This document shows, one piece after another, positions 1-7,649 of a stretch of 49,302 bases of DNA. The stretch is taken from the NCBI RefSeq assembly GCF_036825875.1, contig NZ_DAISXK010000018.1, positions 1 to 49,302 of the forward strand. Direction: 5' to 3'. Every line of letters begins with the position of its first letter. The stretch's first letter is position 1. The translations under genes were made by a program, and so were the position numbers. This DNA comes from Paucihalobacter sp036825875 (GTDB lineage Bacteria; Bacteroidota; Bacteroidia; Flavobacteriales; Flavobacteriaceae). The notes under the pieces were generated by a model that saw only the letters and a list, made by a program, of their open reading frames with translations, was not told the DNA's origin and ran no database searches.

Positions 1-134
1 TAACCGTTTTACAAAAAGATGGTAAAATTTGGTTACAAGACCAAAATGGGAATTACAGCGAAATCGTTGCTACTGATGTTATGGGAAGTAACGGCGTGAT
101 TCACGTGATTAATAGCGTTGTGATGCCAAAGTAA
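1..134 (+). CDS. Fasciclin (FAS1) domain protein, C-terminal fragment
   Basis: The window opens inside a reading frame that is open from the first bases and stops at TAA 132-134. The last 43 residues end in SNGVIHVINSVVMPK, which is the typical final strand of a FAS1 domain (consensus like NGVIHVID-VLLP). FAS1 proteins are exported or lipid-anchored adhesion-type proteins in Bacteroidota. The start and any signal peptide lie outside the window, so the total length and the number of FAS1 repeats are unknown. An intrinsic terminator follows about 110 bases downstream. Confidence 0.8.
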   Translation, partial: TVLQKDGKIWLQDQNGNYSEIVATDVMGSNGVIHVINSVVMPK

Positions 135-244
135 TTTTCAATTCTTGTTTATTATTTGATTGAGTGGCTAGATAATTTCAATCTTGCTGCTCTGAAAAAG
201 GGAATAATAGACATGCCGAAAGAAAATTGCTATGAAAAGGAGGA

Positions 245-276
245 AAGCACTTGCCAAATGGCAGGTGCTTTTTTTA
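245..276 (+). terminator. Intrinsic terminator after the FAS1 gene
   Basis: AGCACTTGCC and GGCAGGTGCT form a 10-bp stem with one G-T wobble around an AAAT loop, followed directly by a run of seven T. It sits downstream of the FAS1 stop codon and upstream of the helicase promoter. The rest of the 135-466 gap holds the promoter and leader described separately. Confidence 0.85.
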
Positions 277-403
277 TAGAACTTGAAACACAAGGCTTAA
301 TTGGTATAATTTCAAATATAAATTGCAGATGCGTAATTTGTAAGTTTAAAGACAGTAAATAAGAAATAGTATCAGTGATGACAGATTTAGTCTACAATAG
401 CCT

Positions 404-411
404 TACCTTTG
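404..411 (+). promoter_or_regulatory. Putative -7 element of the helicase gene
   Basis: TACCTTTG matches the Bacteroidota -7 consensus TAnnTTTG exactly. I see no clear TTTG -33 box 17-23 bases upstream, so the promoter is only half supported. The predicted transcript would begin near 418 and carry a leader of about 50 bases containing the 423-453 hairpin. Confidence 0.4.
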
Positions 412-422
412 CAACTAATATA

Positions 423-453
423 AAAATGACACCACTATTTGTTCAGTCATTTT
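423..453 (+). promoter_or_regulatory. Hairpin in the helicase 5' leader
   Basis: AAAATGAC (423-430) and GTCATTTT (446-453) are perfect 8-bp complements with a 15-base loop, ending 13 bases before the helicase ATG. A leader hairpin before a DEAD-box helicase gene could be a temperature-sensitive or autoregulatory structure, but that is inference. There is no T-run making it a terminator. Confidence 0.35.
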
Positions 454-466
454 ATAAACAAATTAT

Positions 467-1765
467 ATGTCATTTAATTCATTAGGTTTGTCTGACGCCC
501 TATTAAAAGCGGTCAGTGCTCAAGGTTATACGCAACCATCACCCATTCAACAAAAAGCAATTCCTTTAATTTTAGAACGTAAAGACGTTTTAGCATCTGC
601 GCAAACAGGTACTGGAAAAACGGCAGGATTTACCTTGCCAATGCTACAAATATTATCACAACAGCCTGTTTTACGCAATCGTCCAGTTAGAGCTTTAGTG
701 CTCACGCCAACGCGAGAGCTAGCGGCTCAAGTTTATGAAAATGTAAGAGATTATAGCGCTTATGTAGATATCAAAAGTGCGGTTATTTTCGGCGGAGTGA
801 ATCAAAAATCACAAGTATCAACCTTGCGACAAGGTGTTGATGTGCTCATTGCCACGCCAGGTAGATTATTAGATTTACACAATCAACGGTTACTGTCATT
901 AAACAATATCGAAATACTTGTTTTAGATGAAGCCGATCGTATGCTCGACATGGGTTTTTTGAGAGATATAAAAAAAATTATGGCTTTAATGCCGGCCAAG
1001 CGACAAAATTTATTGTTTTCGGCTACGTTTTCAAAGGATATCAAATCGCTAGCTAACTCTATTTTAAATCACCCAGTGTTGGTTGAGGCTACCCCAGAAA
1101 ATACCACTGTAGATAAAATTAACCAGCAGGTGTACCACGTTGACAAAGGCGCGAAGTCCGATGTACTGGTAAAGTTAATTTCGGAAGGTAATTGGGAGCA
1201 AGTTTTAGTTTTTACCCGTACCAAACACGGCGCAAACAAACTCACCAAAAAATTGTTAAGCAGTAATATTTCCGCTTTAGCCATTCATGGTAATAAAAGT
1301 CAAGGTGCACGAACGAAGGCCTTAGAAGGATTTAAAAAAGGTACTATTAGAGTTTTGGTAGCAACAGATATTGCTGCACGTGGATTAGACATACCGTTAT
1401 TGCCACATGTAGTTAATTTTGAATTGCCAAATATTTCAGAAGATTATGTGCATCGTATAGGTCGTACTGGCCGAGCTGGTGCAAGCGGTATCGCCATTTC
1501 CCTGGTAAGTGCTGACGAAAAAACATACCTAAGAGATATTGAAAAATTAGTTGGATTAAGAATTCCGAGTGATGTTATCTCAGGATTTTTACCAGATCCG
1601 AACGCGCCAACCGAAATTGAAAAACCGCAGCGCCAGCAGCGCTCACGGCCAAGAGCGGCTAGGTCAACAGGCGACAGAAATGCGAAAACTGCTGGTTCTG
1701 GCAATAGAAACAACCAACGCAGACCAAGTCGCAATAGCAATCGACGATCTGACGAGTTAAATTAG
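467..1765 (+). CDS. rhlE: DEAD-box ATP-dependent RNA helicase, RhlE type
   Basis: A 432-residue DEAD-box helicase with all family motifs: Q motif near 20-33, motif I AQTGTGKT at 45-52, PTRELAAQ at 81-88, TPGR near 130, DEAD at 154-157, SAT at 185-187, and HRIGRTGRAG near 330 in the second RecA domain. The C-terminal 60 residues are basic and rich in Arg, Asn, Gln and Ser, as in RhlE-type enzymes that use the tail for RNA binding. Family members unwind short RNA duplexes in ribosome assembly and mRNA decay, often in the cold. The ATG at 467 gives a protein beginning directly with the conserved F-x-x-L-G-L-S start of the family. The next gene follows after 3 bases, so the two are probably co-transcribed. 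The subfamily symbol is less certain than the family. Confidence 0.93.
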   Translation: MSFNSLGLSDALLKAVSAQGYTQPSPIQQKAIPLILERKDVLASAQTGTGKTAGFTLPMLQILSQQPVLRNRPVRALVLTPTRELAAQVYENVRDYSAYVDIKSAVIFGGVNQKSQVSTLRQGVDVLIATPGRLLDLHNQRLLSLNNIEILVLDEADRMLDMGFLRDIKKIMALMPAKRQNLLFSATFSKDIKSLANSILNHPVLVEATPENTTVDKINQQVYHVDKGAKSDVLVKLISEGNWEQVLVFTRTKHGANKLTKKLLSSNISALAIHGNKSQGARTKALEGFKKGTIRVLVATDIAARGLDIPLLPHVVNFELPNISEDYVHRIGRTGRAGASGIAISLVSADEKTYLRDIEKLVGLRIPSDVISGFLPDPNAPTEIEKPQRQQRSRPRAARSTGDRNAKTAGSGNRNNQRRPSRNSNRRSDELN

Positions 1766-1768
1766 CTT

Positions 1769-1990
1769 ATGCAACACTCTAACGATCCCTTGCATGGTAA
1801 AACTTTAGAAGCCATTCTAAACGAATTGGTGACTCATTTTGGTTGGGAGTATTTGGGTGAGACCATCCGGATTAATTGTTTTAAAAGCAACCCAAGTATA
1901 AAATCTAGCTTAACTTTTTTAAGAAAAACGCCTTGGGCACGATCTAAGGTGGAGCAGTTGTATATTAAAATGTTGAAGCGTAAATACTGA
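1769..1990 (+). CDS. VF530-family small protein (DUF2132)
   Basis: A 73-residue protein matching the VF530/DUF2132 family in length and in its core: DPLHGKTLEAIL near the N-terminus, FGWEYLG, then a KSSLxFLRKTPWAR segment. The family is structurally characterised as a small helical putative DNA-binding protein, but its role is unknown. It follows the helicase gene after 3 bases and is probably translated from the same mRNA. Its last codons and stop lie inside a perfect 37-nt palindrome (1978-2014). The family assignment is firm; no function can be given. Confidence 0.85.
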   Translation: MQHSNDPLHGKTLEAILNELVTHFGWEYLGETIRINCFKSNPSIKSSLTFLRKTPWARSKVEQLYIKMLKRKY

Positions 1991-2014
1991 AAATTTAATT
2001 TTCAGTATTTACGC
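1978..2014. terminator. Perfect 37-nt palindrome spanning the VF530 stop codon
   Basis: GCGTAAATACTGAAAATT is followed by a single T (1996) and then its exact reverse complement. The TGA stop (1988-1990) is inside the left arm. It lies between convergent transcription units (the plus-strand rhlE/VF530 unit and the minus-strand gene ending at 2125), so a bidirectional terminator is the simplest reading. There is no external T-run, but the AAAA/TTTT near the tip can serve either strand. Confidence 0.65.
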
Positions 2015-2124
2015 TCTAACTCCTTGGTATCAATATTAAAAAATTGCGAAAAATCTTTTTGTTTAGTTTATTGTGTTTATCATAGGTATATCATGATAGG
2101 CTTAAATATAAAGAAAAACTGGTG

Positions 2125-2790
2125 TTAATCAGATTCTTCATCCGACTCAAAAGGAATAACTTCCACATCATATTCTGCCTCAGTAAACTCATCTCTACTC
2201 ATCCAATATTCAGAAGTGGTCATCACATAGCTATAATCGCCTTTTGGTTCTAAGTTCCAAATAATGCTCTCGGCGTCATCAAAGGCTTCTTTGCCGGCTA
2301 AATGATCGGCATACAAACGTTTAATGATACTATTTTTTGCGAGGGTTTTGTCCAAGGCTTTCAGTACGTTTTCTTTGGTCACATCTTCGTTAGGTGTGAT
2401 TTGAAATTCTACCGTCGTGGCTTTGGTGTTAAAAAATGTGCCGTTATAGGCTTGGTACAACAACTGATTGATATTAAACAATTGATGGTGCAAGGAAATA
2501 TCACTGTACTCTTCAGATACTTTATCTATCAACATGTCATGTGAAATTTGGTCAATTTGTCCTTCACCTAATTCTTCAGATAATTTATAATCTAGTACAA
2601 TAGCCGCAGCTTCACTGGGTTCAAAATCGGTAATCGCCATGGTGAGTAATTCTTTAAGCTCACTAGGTTTCGAATTGGCAGCATCTGGAAATCCAAAACG
2701 GTCTAACAAAGCGATGTAATCGTCATTAGTCCAAGCATTGTGAAGTTGTTCAACAGTTTTGACACTGTTAATAATTATATGGTATTTCAT
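2125..2790 (-). CDS. Conserved acidic protein of unknown function
   Basis: A 221-residue protein that I do not assign to a named family. It has no signal peptide or membrane segment. It starts with a beta-like stretch (KYHIIINSVKTVEQLHNAW), contains helical segments rich in Glu and Asp, and ends in a strongly acidic tail (ESDEESD). Codon use and composition match its neighbours. It is oriented with the upstream GNAT-hydrolase gene but separated from it by 114 bases holding an inverted repeat, so it is probably its own unit. It is probably a cytoplasmic protein; the coding call rests on length and intact frame. Confidence 0.7.
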   Translation of the reverse strand: MKYHIIINSVKTVEQLHNAWTNDDYIALLDRFGFPDAANSKPSELKELLTMAITDFEPSEAAAIVLDYKLSEELGEGQIDQISHDMLIDKVSEEYSDISLHHQLFNINQLLYQAYNGTFFNTKATTVEFQITPNEDVTKENVLKALDKTLAKNSIIKRLYADHLAGKEAFDDAESIIWNLEPKGDYSYVMTTSEYWMSRDEFTEAEYDVEVIPFESDEESD

Positions 2791-2815
2791 AGGTTAAGTA
2801 ATTTATAAATTAAAT

Positions 2816-2897
2816 AGTTTATGAGTTTACTTATTGCTGTCAATAAAAAAGTTGTATTTACAACATTTTCAGCACTTAACGCATAAACTCATAAACT
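2816..2897. repeat. Perfect 14-bp inverted repeat with 54-base spacer
   Basis: AGTTTATGAGTTTA (2816-2829) is repeated as its exact reverse complement at 2884-2897. The spacer contains a small GTTGT-ATTT-ACAAC hairpin. It lies between two minus-strand genes, downstream of the GNAT-hydrolase gene and just upstream of the acidic protein gene. It may be a terminator-like structure or a paired binding site. No T-run follows on the minus strand. Confidence 0.5.
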
Positions 2898-2904
2898 GTA
2901 ATAA

Positions 2905-4425
2905 TTATTTTTTTCGCAATTCAAACAAATCTTTACGTCTGTCTTTTAAATTTCGAACGCTTCCAAATTGGTTCAATTCGCGCAGTAAATCTAAATCTAC
3001 ATCGGCAATTAAAATCATTTCGGTATTTTGAGTGGCTTCGGCCTTTACTCCGTTTGACGGGAAAGCGAAATCACAAGGTGTAAACACCATTGATTGCGCA
3101 TACTGAATATCCATGTTGTGTACTTTAGGTAAGTTTCCAACACTTCCGGCAATTGCCACGTAACATTCGTTTTCAATAGCACGGGCCTGAGCACAATGTC
3201 TTACGCGTGAAAAGCCGTTTTGGGTATCCGTTAAGAATGGCACAAACAGAATATCCATGCCTTCATCGGCTAGTAATCTGCTTAATTCTGGAAACTCAGA
3301 ATCGTAACAAATTAAAATACCAATTTTACCACAATCTGTATCATAAGCTTTTAATTGCGTTCCACCTGTCATACCCCAAACCTTGGCTTCATCTGGAGTG
3401 ACGTGTAATTTTTCGTAGCGTTCCATACTGCCATCTCTTCTGCATAGGTATCCGACATTGTAAAGTCGGTCATTAACGATTTCTGGCATACTCCCAGTTA
3501 TAATATTGATATTATACGAAATCGCCAATTTTGAAAAACGCTGCACGATTTCAGAAGTATGCTTTGCTAATTCTCTAATGGCAGCAGCTTCGCCTAAATG
3601 GTTATTATCAGCCATCAACGGTGCGTTGAAAAACTCAGGGAATAACGCGAAATCACTTCGGTAACCTGAAACTGCATCAACAAAAAATTCGGCTTGTTGC
3701 ATTAAGTCGTCTAGATTTTTGTATAAACGCATTTGCCACTGAATCAATCCTAAACGGACGATTTTTTTAATAGTGGTCGCTTTTTTATCAGGTTTTTCGT
3801 AATAAATATTATCCCATTCCAGCAATACAGCATATTCTTCGGAAGATGTATCGCCTTCTAAATAACCTTTTAAAATTCGGGTTGGGTGAAAATCATTCGA
3901 CATCTGGAAATTTAATACCGGATCGTGAATTTCCTGATGTTTCACTTTATCGATATATTCCTTCGGACTAAGTGTGTTTGAGAATTTGTGATAATTTGGT
4001 ATGCGACCTCCAAAAGCAACGCCACGTAAATTGAGGCGCTCGCATAATTCTTTACGATAATCATATAAACGACGGCCTAGTCGTAAACCGCGATATTCGG
4101 GACGGATAAACACATCAATGCCGTACATTACGTCGCCATCGGGTCGGTGTGTGCTAAAGGTATAGTTTCCGGTAATATCTTTGTAGGTATGATGGTCGTC
4201 AAACTGGTTGTAATCTACCAAAATAGACAGCGCACAGCCTGCGATTTGGTTGTTAACTTTTATAACTACTTGACCGTCGGGAAAGTTGGTGATTAATTTT
4301 TCAATTTGTGGTTCTTTCCAATAAGCCTCTGGCATATTGGGATAAGAAGCAACCATAGCTTGTTTAAATTCGTTGTAATCTTCAATTTTAAGATATTCTA
4401 ACTCGATATTTTCGATTTCTTGCAT
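2905..4425 (-). CDS. Bifunctional GNAT acetyltransferase / carbon-nitrogen hydrolase
   Basis: A two-domain protein of about 506 residues. Roughly residues 5-200 form a GNAT-type acetyltransferase with the R-G-L-R-L-G-R-R acetyl-CoA loop. Residues about 215-500 form a nitrilase-superfamily domain with a complete catalytic triad: Glu in LFPEFFNAP, Lys in YEKLHVTP and Cys in LICYDSEFPE. Such fusions are common in Bacteroidota and are presumed cytoplasmic amidase or acyltransferase enzymes; the substrate is unknown. An upstream in-frame ATG at 4470 would add 15 non-conserved residues. I prefer the ATG at 4425, whose product begins MQEIENIELEYLKI, where GNAT homology begins. The gene appears monocistronic. 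Confidence 0.88.
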   Translation of the reverse strand: MQEIENIELEYLKIEDYNEFKQAMVASYPNMPEAYWKEPQIEKLITNFPDGQVVIKVNNQIAGCALSILVDYNQFDDHHTYKDITGNYTFSTHRPDGDVMYGIDVFIRPEYRGLRLGRRLYDYRKELCERLNLRGVAFGGRIPNYHKFSNTLSPKEYIDKVKHQEIHDPVLNFQMSNDFHPTRILKGYLEGDTSSEEYAVLLEWDNIYYEKPDKKATTIKKIVRLGLIQWQMRLYKNLDDLMQQAEFFVDAVSGYRSDFALFPEFFNAPLMADNNHLGEAAAIRELAKHTSEIVQRFSKLAISYNINIITGSMPEIVNDRLYNVGYLCRRDGSMERYEKLHVTPDEAKVWGMTGGTQLKAYDTDCGKIGILICYDSEFPELSRLLADEGMDILFVPFLTDTQNGFSRVRHCAQARAIENECYVAIAGSVGNLPKVHNMDIQYAQSMVFTPCDFAFPSNGVKAEATQNTEMILIADVDLDLLRELNQFGSVRNLKDRRKDLFELRKK

Positions 4426-4601
4426 GTATATATTTAATAAGGATTTTGAAATAACTCCAAGATAAGCCAATTAAAATAAGTGAGCAAGAATTTAATAATT
4501 ACTTAATAAAATTTAGAAAATTGGTTTGGTAATTTATTCAGGTTTGATAAATTTTACTCAGAACAGCAATTTTAAAGAAATAGATATTAAGCATTATATA
4601 C

Positions 4602-4985
4602 TCAATATTTAGGTCTTGATTTCGGAAAGAAGAATCTATCAAACGCTAAAATAATTCCAGGCGTATTATTTTTGATAAGTCCTTCAAACACATTTTCGGA
4701 AATAATGGCACCAACAAAGCCTTTAATACTATTGTATTTACCCAATAGTTTGTTGCTTAAAAGTGTATAGCCGAGTTTAATACCACCTGAAGCTAAATTA
4801 GATTTTACTTCGTCATCATTCACAAAATGATTTAGCGAATCTTTGGCAATTTTAAATGGATTTAAAGAATCTACTACATCAGTAAATGATTGCCTTAAAA
4901 GCACCTCTTTTTCTTGCTTATCAATTTTGAGTTGCGCAATATTTTGAAGTAGCGTGTCATGGTGAGATAGTTTTGTTTGAGCCAT
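4602..4985 (-). CDS. Small conserved protein of the envelope/stress cluster, unknown function
   Basis: A 127-residue protein with a charged, probably helical N-terminal half (LKIDKQEKEVLLRQSF) and a weakly hydrophobic, Gly-containing C-terminal half. I do not recognise a named domain. It starts 11 bases after the stop of the holin-like gene and is almost certainly in the same transcript. The pairing with a holin-superfamily-III protein and a YtxH protein suggests an envelope or stress role, which is inference only. Confidence 0.7.
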   Translation of the reverse strand: MAQTKLSHHDTLLQNIAQLKIDKQEKEVLLRQSFTDVVDSLNPFKIAKDSLNHFVNDDEVKSNLASGGIKLGYTLLSNKLLGKYNSIKGFVGAIISENVFEGLIKNNTPGIILAFDRFFFPKSRPKY

Positions 4986-4996
4986 GTTAATGAAAT

Positions 4997-5341
4997 TTAT
5001 GTGTTGTTAGATATTTTGAAAACTATACTATTAATTATTGGTTTTAGAATTAATGCTTTATTGGCAATTATTAAAATCCCCGTGATAATAATATAGATAC
5101 CGGTTACGCTTAAAAAGCCGTACAGGTAGCTTTCAAAAACATAGGATAAATAGATACCCAAGCTGACACTCAAAAAAAGAAGTATAAACAAAACGGCTAT
5201 ACCTATAATGAGGTACTGAATTATTCGCGCGCTTGTAACAGCGATGCGCTCGGTTATTTGAAGCTGTAATAGTTCTTTTGAAGTTTGTAGATAAGATTTA
5301 AAATCGTCTGTTAATGATTCTAATTTTGTGGTACCAGTCAT
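4997..5341 (-). CDS. Phage-holin-superfamily-III-like membrane protein (DUF1469 type)
   Basis: A 114-residue protein with a charged amphipathic N-terminus (about 1-40) and two long hydrophobic segments near 41-66 and 74-98, the second flanked by basic residues. This is the architecture of the DUF1469 / putative actinobacteriophage holin superfamily III proteins, which in most bacteria are housekeeping small inner-membrane proteins rather than phage holins. There are no phage genes nearby. It lies 11 bases before the 127-residue partner gene and downstream of the YtxH gene, from which it is separated by a terminator, so it likely has its own promoter or depends on read-through. Confidence 0.75.
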   Translation of the reverse strand: MTGTTKLESLTDDFKSYLQTSKELLQLQITERIAVTSARIIQYLIIGIAVLFILLFLSVSLGIYLSYVFESYLYGFLSVTGIYIIITGILIIANKALILKPIINSIVFKISNNT

Positions 5342-5361
5342 TTTGATTATTGTTTGCTATT

Positions 5362-5401
5362 AAAAAAATAAGCCGAAAAGTTTTTGGCTTTCCGGCTTAT
5401 T
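5362..5401 (-). terminator. Intrinsic terminator after the YtxH gene
   Basis: AATAAGCCG (5367-5375) pairs with CGGCTTATT (5393-5401), with a further AAAG/CTTT inner stem. On the minus strand it is followed by seven T (5362-5368 read as A on the plus strand). It lies downstream of the YtxH gene. Confidence 0.85.
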
Positions 5402-5449
5402 GCCAATACTTAGGTTAAGTTACTCGATATAACGTTTAAAAATTACGTT

Positions 5450-5737
5450 TTATAAATTGTGTTTATTCGGATTTGACATTGCATTGGCTTTTTCTTCGAC
5501 ATGTCGGGAAGCTTTTTCAGCTTTATGTACTAAGTCATCATATCCATCACTTACTTTGTGTTTTACATCGTTAGCAAGATTTTTGGCGCTATTTGCAAGG
5601 TCTTTAGCTCCATTTGCAATGTTGTGTCTTGTCTTGCTCCCTTTACTCGGTGCAAATAACACTCCTATAGCTGCACCAACTAAAGTGCCTATCATTAACG
5701 CGCCAATTATCTTGCCTGAACTATTTGAATTTTCCAT
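5450..5737 (-). CDS. YtxH domain-containing protein
   Basis: A 95-residue protein with one N-terminal glycine-rich membrane segment (about 9-28, KIIGALMIGTLVGAAIGVLFAPSKG), directly followed by the typical A-P-x-x-G motif. The rest is an Ala/Asn/Lys-rich amphipathic helix with LANSAKNLANDVKHKV repeats. This is the YtxH general-stress protein layout, resembling plant LEA-like helices. It probably sits in the inner membrane with the helix in the cytoplasm. It is terminated by the 5362-5401 hairpin. The family call is good; the exact role is unknown. Confidence 0.85.
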   Translation of the reverse strand: MENSNSSGKIIGALMIGTLVGAAIGVLFAPSKGSKTRHNIANGAKDLANSAKNLANDVKHKVSDGYDDLVHKAEKASRHVEEKANAMSNPNKHNL

Positions 5738-5783
5738 TTTTTTATTTTAAGTAGATTATTTAATTGTTTTTTTTGGTAGATTT

Positions 5784-5939
5784 TTAGAGTACTTTTTTAC
5801 CTTGGATTAATCGAAAAATAATAGCTATTACGGCAATTACTAGCAGTATATGAATAATATTTCCAACGTTAAAGGCAAAAAAACTAACTGCCCAAATTAT
5901 TAGTAAAATAACTGCAATTGTGTATAATAAATTTCCCAT
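5784..5939 (-). CDS. Lmo0937-like small membrane protein
   Basis: A 51-residue ORF, ATG at 5937-5939 (complement) to stop at 5784-5786. The product begins MGNLLYTIAVILLIIWAVSF and consists of two hydrophobic helices separated by NVGNIIH and ending in the basic FRLIQGKKVL. This matches the Lmo0937-family of tiny two-helix membrane proteins, often found beside stress genes (CsbD, YtxH) in Flavobacteria and Firmicutes. It lies 46 bases upstream of the YtxH gene on the same strand and is probably co-transcribed with it. Confidence 0.8.
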   Translation of the reverse strand: MGNLLYTIAVILLIIWAVSFFAFNVGNIIHILLVIAVIAIIFRLIQGKKVL

Positions 5940-5988
5940 TTTTTATGTGTTTTATTAATTATTTGTTGTTTACCTAGTTATTAGAATA

Positions 5989-6027
5989 AAGAAGAGCAGT
6001 GTGTTTTTGAGGGACACCACTCTTCTT
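5989..6027 (-). terminator. Hairpin terminator after the Lys/Asn-rich small gene
   Basis: AAGAAGAG (5989-5996) pairs with CTCTTCTT (6020-6027), with an inner GTGT/ACAC helix after a 2x2 internal loop. It lies just downstream of the minus-strand gene ending at 6041. The T-rich tail on the minus strand is short, so it is a weaker terminator than its neighbours. Confidence 0.55.
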
Positions 6028-6040
6028 ATCCAACCACCAA

Positions 6041-6238
6041 CTAATTATTTTTTTTGTTAAGATCAGAAAGAACAGTTTTATTGTCAACCTTTTCTTTTCC
6101 GTTTCTTTTGGTTTGTTTATCTTTTACATCGCTTTTTCGCGAGACTGAGGCGTGCTTATTGGTTCCTGTGTTACCAACTTTTGAATTTTGTTTTGAATCG
6201 TTTTGTGCTTCTTTTTTGTTGCCTTCTTTTGTGCTCAT
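6041..6238 (-). CDS. Low-complexity Lys/Asn/Ser-rich small protein
   Basis: A 65-residue, highly charged and probably disordered protein composed mostly of Lys, Asn, Ser, Asp and Thr, with no hydrophobic core and no signal peptide. The opposite-strand frame is a shadow. Support for coding comes from the clean ATG start, a following hairpin, and its place inside a cluster of small stress-type genes on the same strand. It could be a hydrophilin-like desiccation or osmotic-stress protein, but composition is the only hint. Confidence 0.55.
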   Translation of the reverse strand: MSTKEGNKKEAQNDSKQNSKVGNTGTNKHASVSRKSDVKDKQTKRNGKEKVDNKTVLSDLNKKNN

Positions 6239-6373
6239 TGGATTAATTTTTTTAGGTTAATAAGATTTGAAACCAATCATCTGTGATGTGCAGATTCACT
6301 GTTATTTGTTATACAAAGATGGCACTTATTAAGGAGGGAATTATTATAAAGAAGTATGATTAAATTACAAAAT

Positions 6374-6934
6374 TCACAGATTTTCAAGGTTTTGCTTTCT
6401 CTTCGCTTTTAATTTTTTGAAGTAAGTAGGCGTTAAACCAGTGATTTTTTTAAATTGATTTGATAAATGAGCAACGCTACTATAATTGAGTTTATAGGAA
6501 ATCTCAGTAAGGTTTAATTCGTCGTAAAGTAATAATTCTTTTACTTTTTCAATTTTATGAAGTATAATGTATTGTTGAATGGTAATTCCTTTTACATCCG
6601 AAAAGCAATTTGACAAATATGTATAATCTAAATTGAGTTTTTCGCTGATATAATCGGAATAGTTTACTTTGGGTAATTCTTCTGAATAGTGAATCATCTC
6701 TACGATGACTCCTTTTATTTTTTCTATTAGAATATTTTTCTTATCATCTAATAACTCTAAGCCAGAGACTGCGAGATTTTGTTTTAACTTCTCACGTTGG
6801 CTGTCAGTTATACTCGAAAGTAATTCTACAGTGCCTAATTCCACCGAGGTATAAGGAATGCCTAACTTTTTAAGTTCATCCTTGACTACCATTTTACAAC
6901 GAAGACTTACCATATATTTTATGTAAAGCTTCAT
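6374..6934 (-). CDS. AraC-family transcriptional regulator
   Basis: A 186-residue protein. The last 80 residues are an AraC/XylS helix-turn-helix module: YLSNCFSDVKGITIQQYI, then KVKELLLYDELNLTEISYKL, then the second helix-turn-helix ending in FKKITGLTPTYFKK. The N-terminal 100 residues (KLYIKYMVSLRCKMVVKDEL) are not a classical sugar-binding cupin but a short alpha/beta sensor-like domain seen in a lineage-specific flavobacterial group of AraC regulators that lie next to YtxH-type genes. It probably regulates the surrounding stress cluster. The start at 6934 keeps the conserved MKLYIKYMVS opening. Confidence 0.88.
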   Translation of the reverse strand: MKLYIKYMVSLRCKMVVKDELKKLGIPYTSVELGTVELLSSITDSQREKLKQNLAVSGLELLDDKKNILIEKIKGVIVEMIHYSEELPKVNYSDYISEKLNLDYTYLSNCFSDVKGITIQQYIILHKIEKVKELLLYDELNLTEISYKLNYSSVAHLSNQFKKITGLTPTYFKKLKAKRKQNLENL

Positions 6935-6996
6935 AGTTCTTGTGGTTTGGTTTAAATTAAATACGTCATGCGTGTCACCTAAATAATTAAAAAGAT

Positions 6997-7353
6997 CTAT
7001 AAATCTTCGTAACCACTTTTAATCACTGTAGATATCATTTTAAATTGCTCTTTAGCAGAAAAATGATGTCTAGTGTGTGCTGGTATAATGATTCCTTCGC
7101 CTTTTGCTAGGTTGAAGTCTTTTTTATTCATGTTTAAAGAGGCAGCGCCATCTATTATCTGTATGTAGGTATCAAAGGGCAGTAGTTTTTCTTCAAGTTC
7201 TTCTCCAGCATCAAATGATGTTGCTGTAATATTTCCTGTTATTTTTTTTATGATAGTTTTACTCACTACAGCATTAGGCAAATACTCAATGATTTCAATG
7301 ATTATGTGCGACTTTGCTTTTTCTAATTCTATATTTGTTGTTGAATCTTTCAT
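6997..7353 (-). CDS. Cupin-domain protein
   Basis: A 118-residue single-domain cupin. A strand-rich core holds the turn GEGIIIPAHTRHHFSA (about residues 83-100), with two His positions typical of cupin motif 2. Motif 1 is degenerate: SFDAGEELEEKLLPFDTYIQIIDG lacks the His-x-His pair, so metal binding is doubtful. It ends 62 bases upstream of the AraC gene on the same strand and is probably co-regulated with it. No reaction can be assigned. Confidence 0.85.
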   Translation of the reverse strand: MKDSTTNIELEKAKSHIIIEIIEYLPNAVVSKTIIKKITGNITATSFDAGEELEEKLLPFDTYIQIIDGAASLNMNKKDFNLAKGEGIIIPAHTRHHFSAKEQFKMISTVIKSGYEDL

Positions 7354-7585
7354 CTTTGTTTTAAATTGCTTATAAGGTTAAATGAGCACTACTCAGTTAT
7401 AGGTTTTTTTATGTTGATGCATATAGTGCCAAAACAATGTGCGATTTTATGATTAAAACAAATTTTAGAACTTTTGCCCATTTAGTACTTATTTATGATC
7501 AACCTACGTAAAGGTGGGGCTAAAAATTGGATAATGTGTTACATTTAAGTATAAATAAGTAGCGTATTTTAGTAATAATATAAAA

Positions 7586-7618
7586 AAAAAGCAATCTAAT
7601 GGCTTAAGATTGCTTTTT
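7586..7618. terminator. Bidirectional intrinsic terminator
   Basis: AAAAAGCAATCT (7586-7597) and AGATTGCTTTTT (7607-7618) form a perfect 12-bp stem with a 9-base loop, with A-rich and T-rich flanks on both strands. It lies 31 bases downstream of the minus-strand lipoprotein gene. The rest of the 7354-7649 gap shows no gene. Confidence 0.9.
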
Positions 7619-7649
7619 AAATGTTGATAATAAAACGATTTTGGGTGCT

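Noticed and set aside
156..362. 68-codon open frame on the plus strand after the FAS1 gene
   Set aside because: It runs straight through the strong intrinsic terminator at 245-276, has no protein-like composition, and matches no family.
4997..5341. Prophage remnant suggested by the holin-like protein
   Set aside because: There are no phage structural, lysis or integration genes nearby, and this holin superfamily is usually chromosomal.
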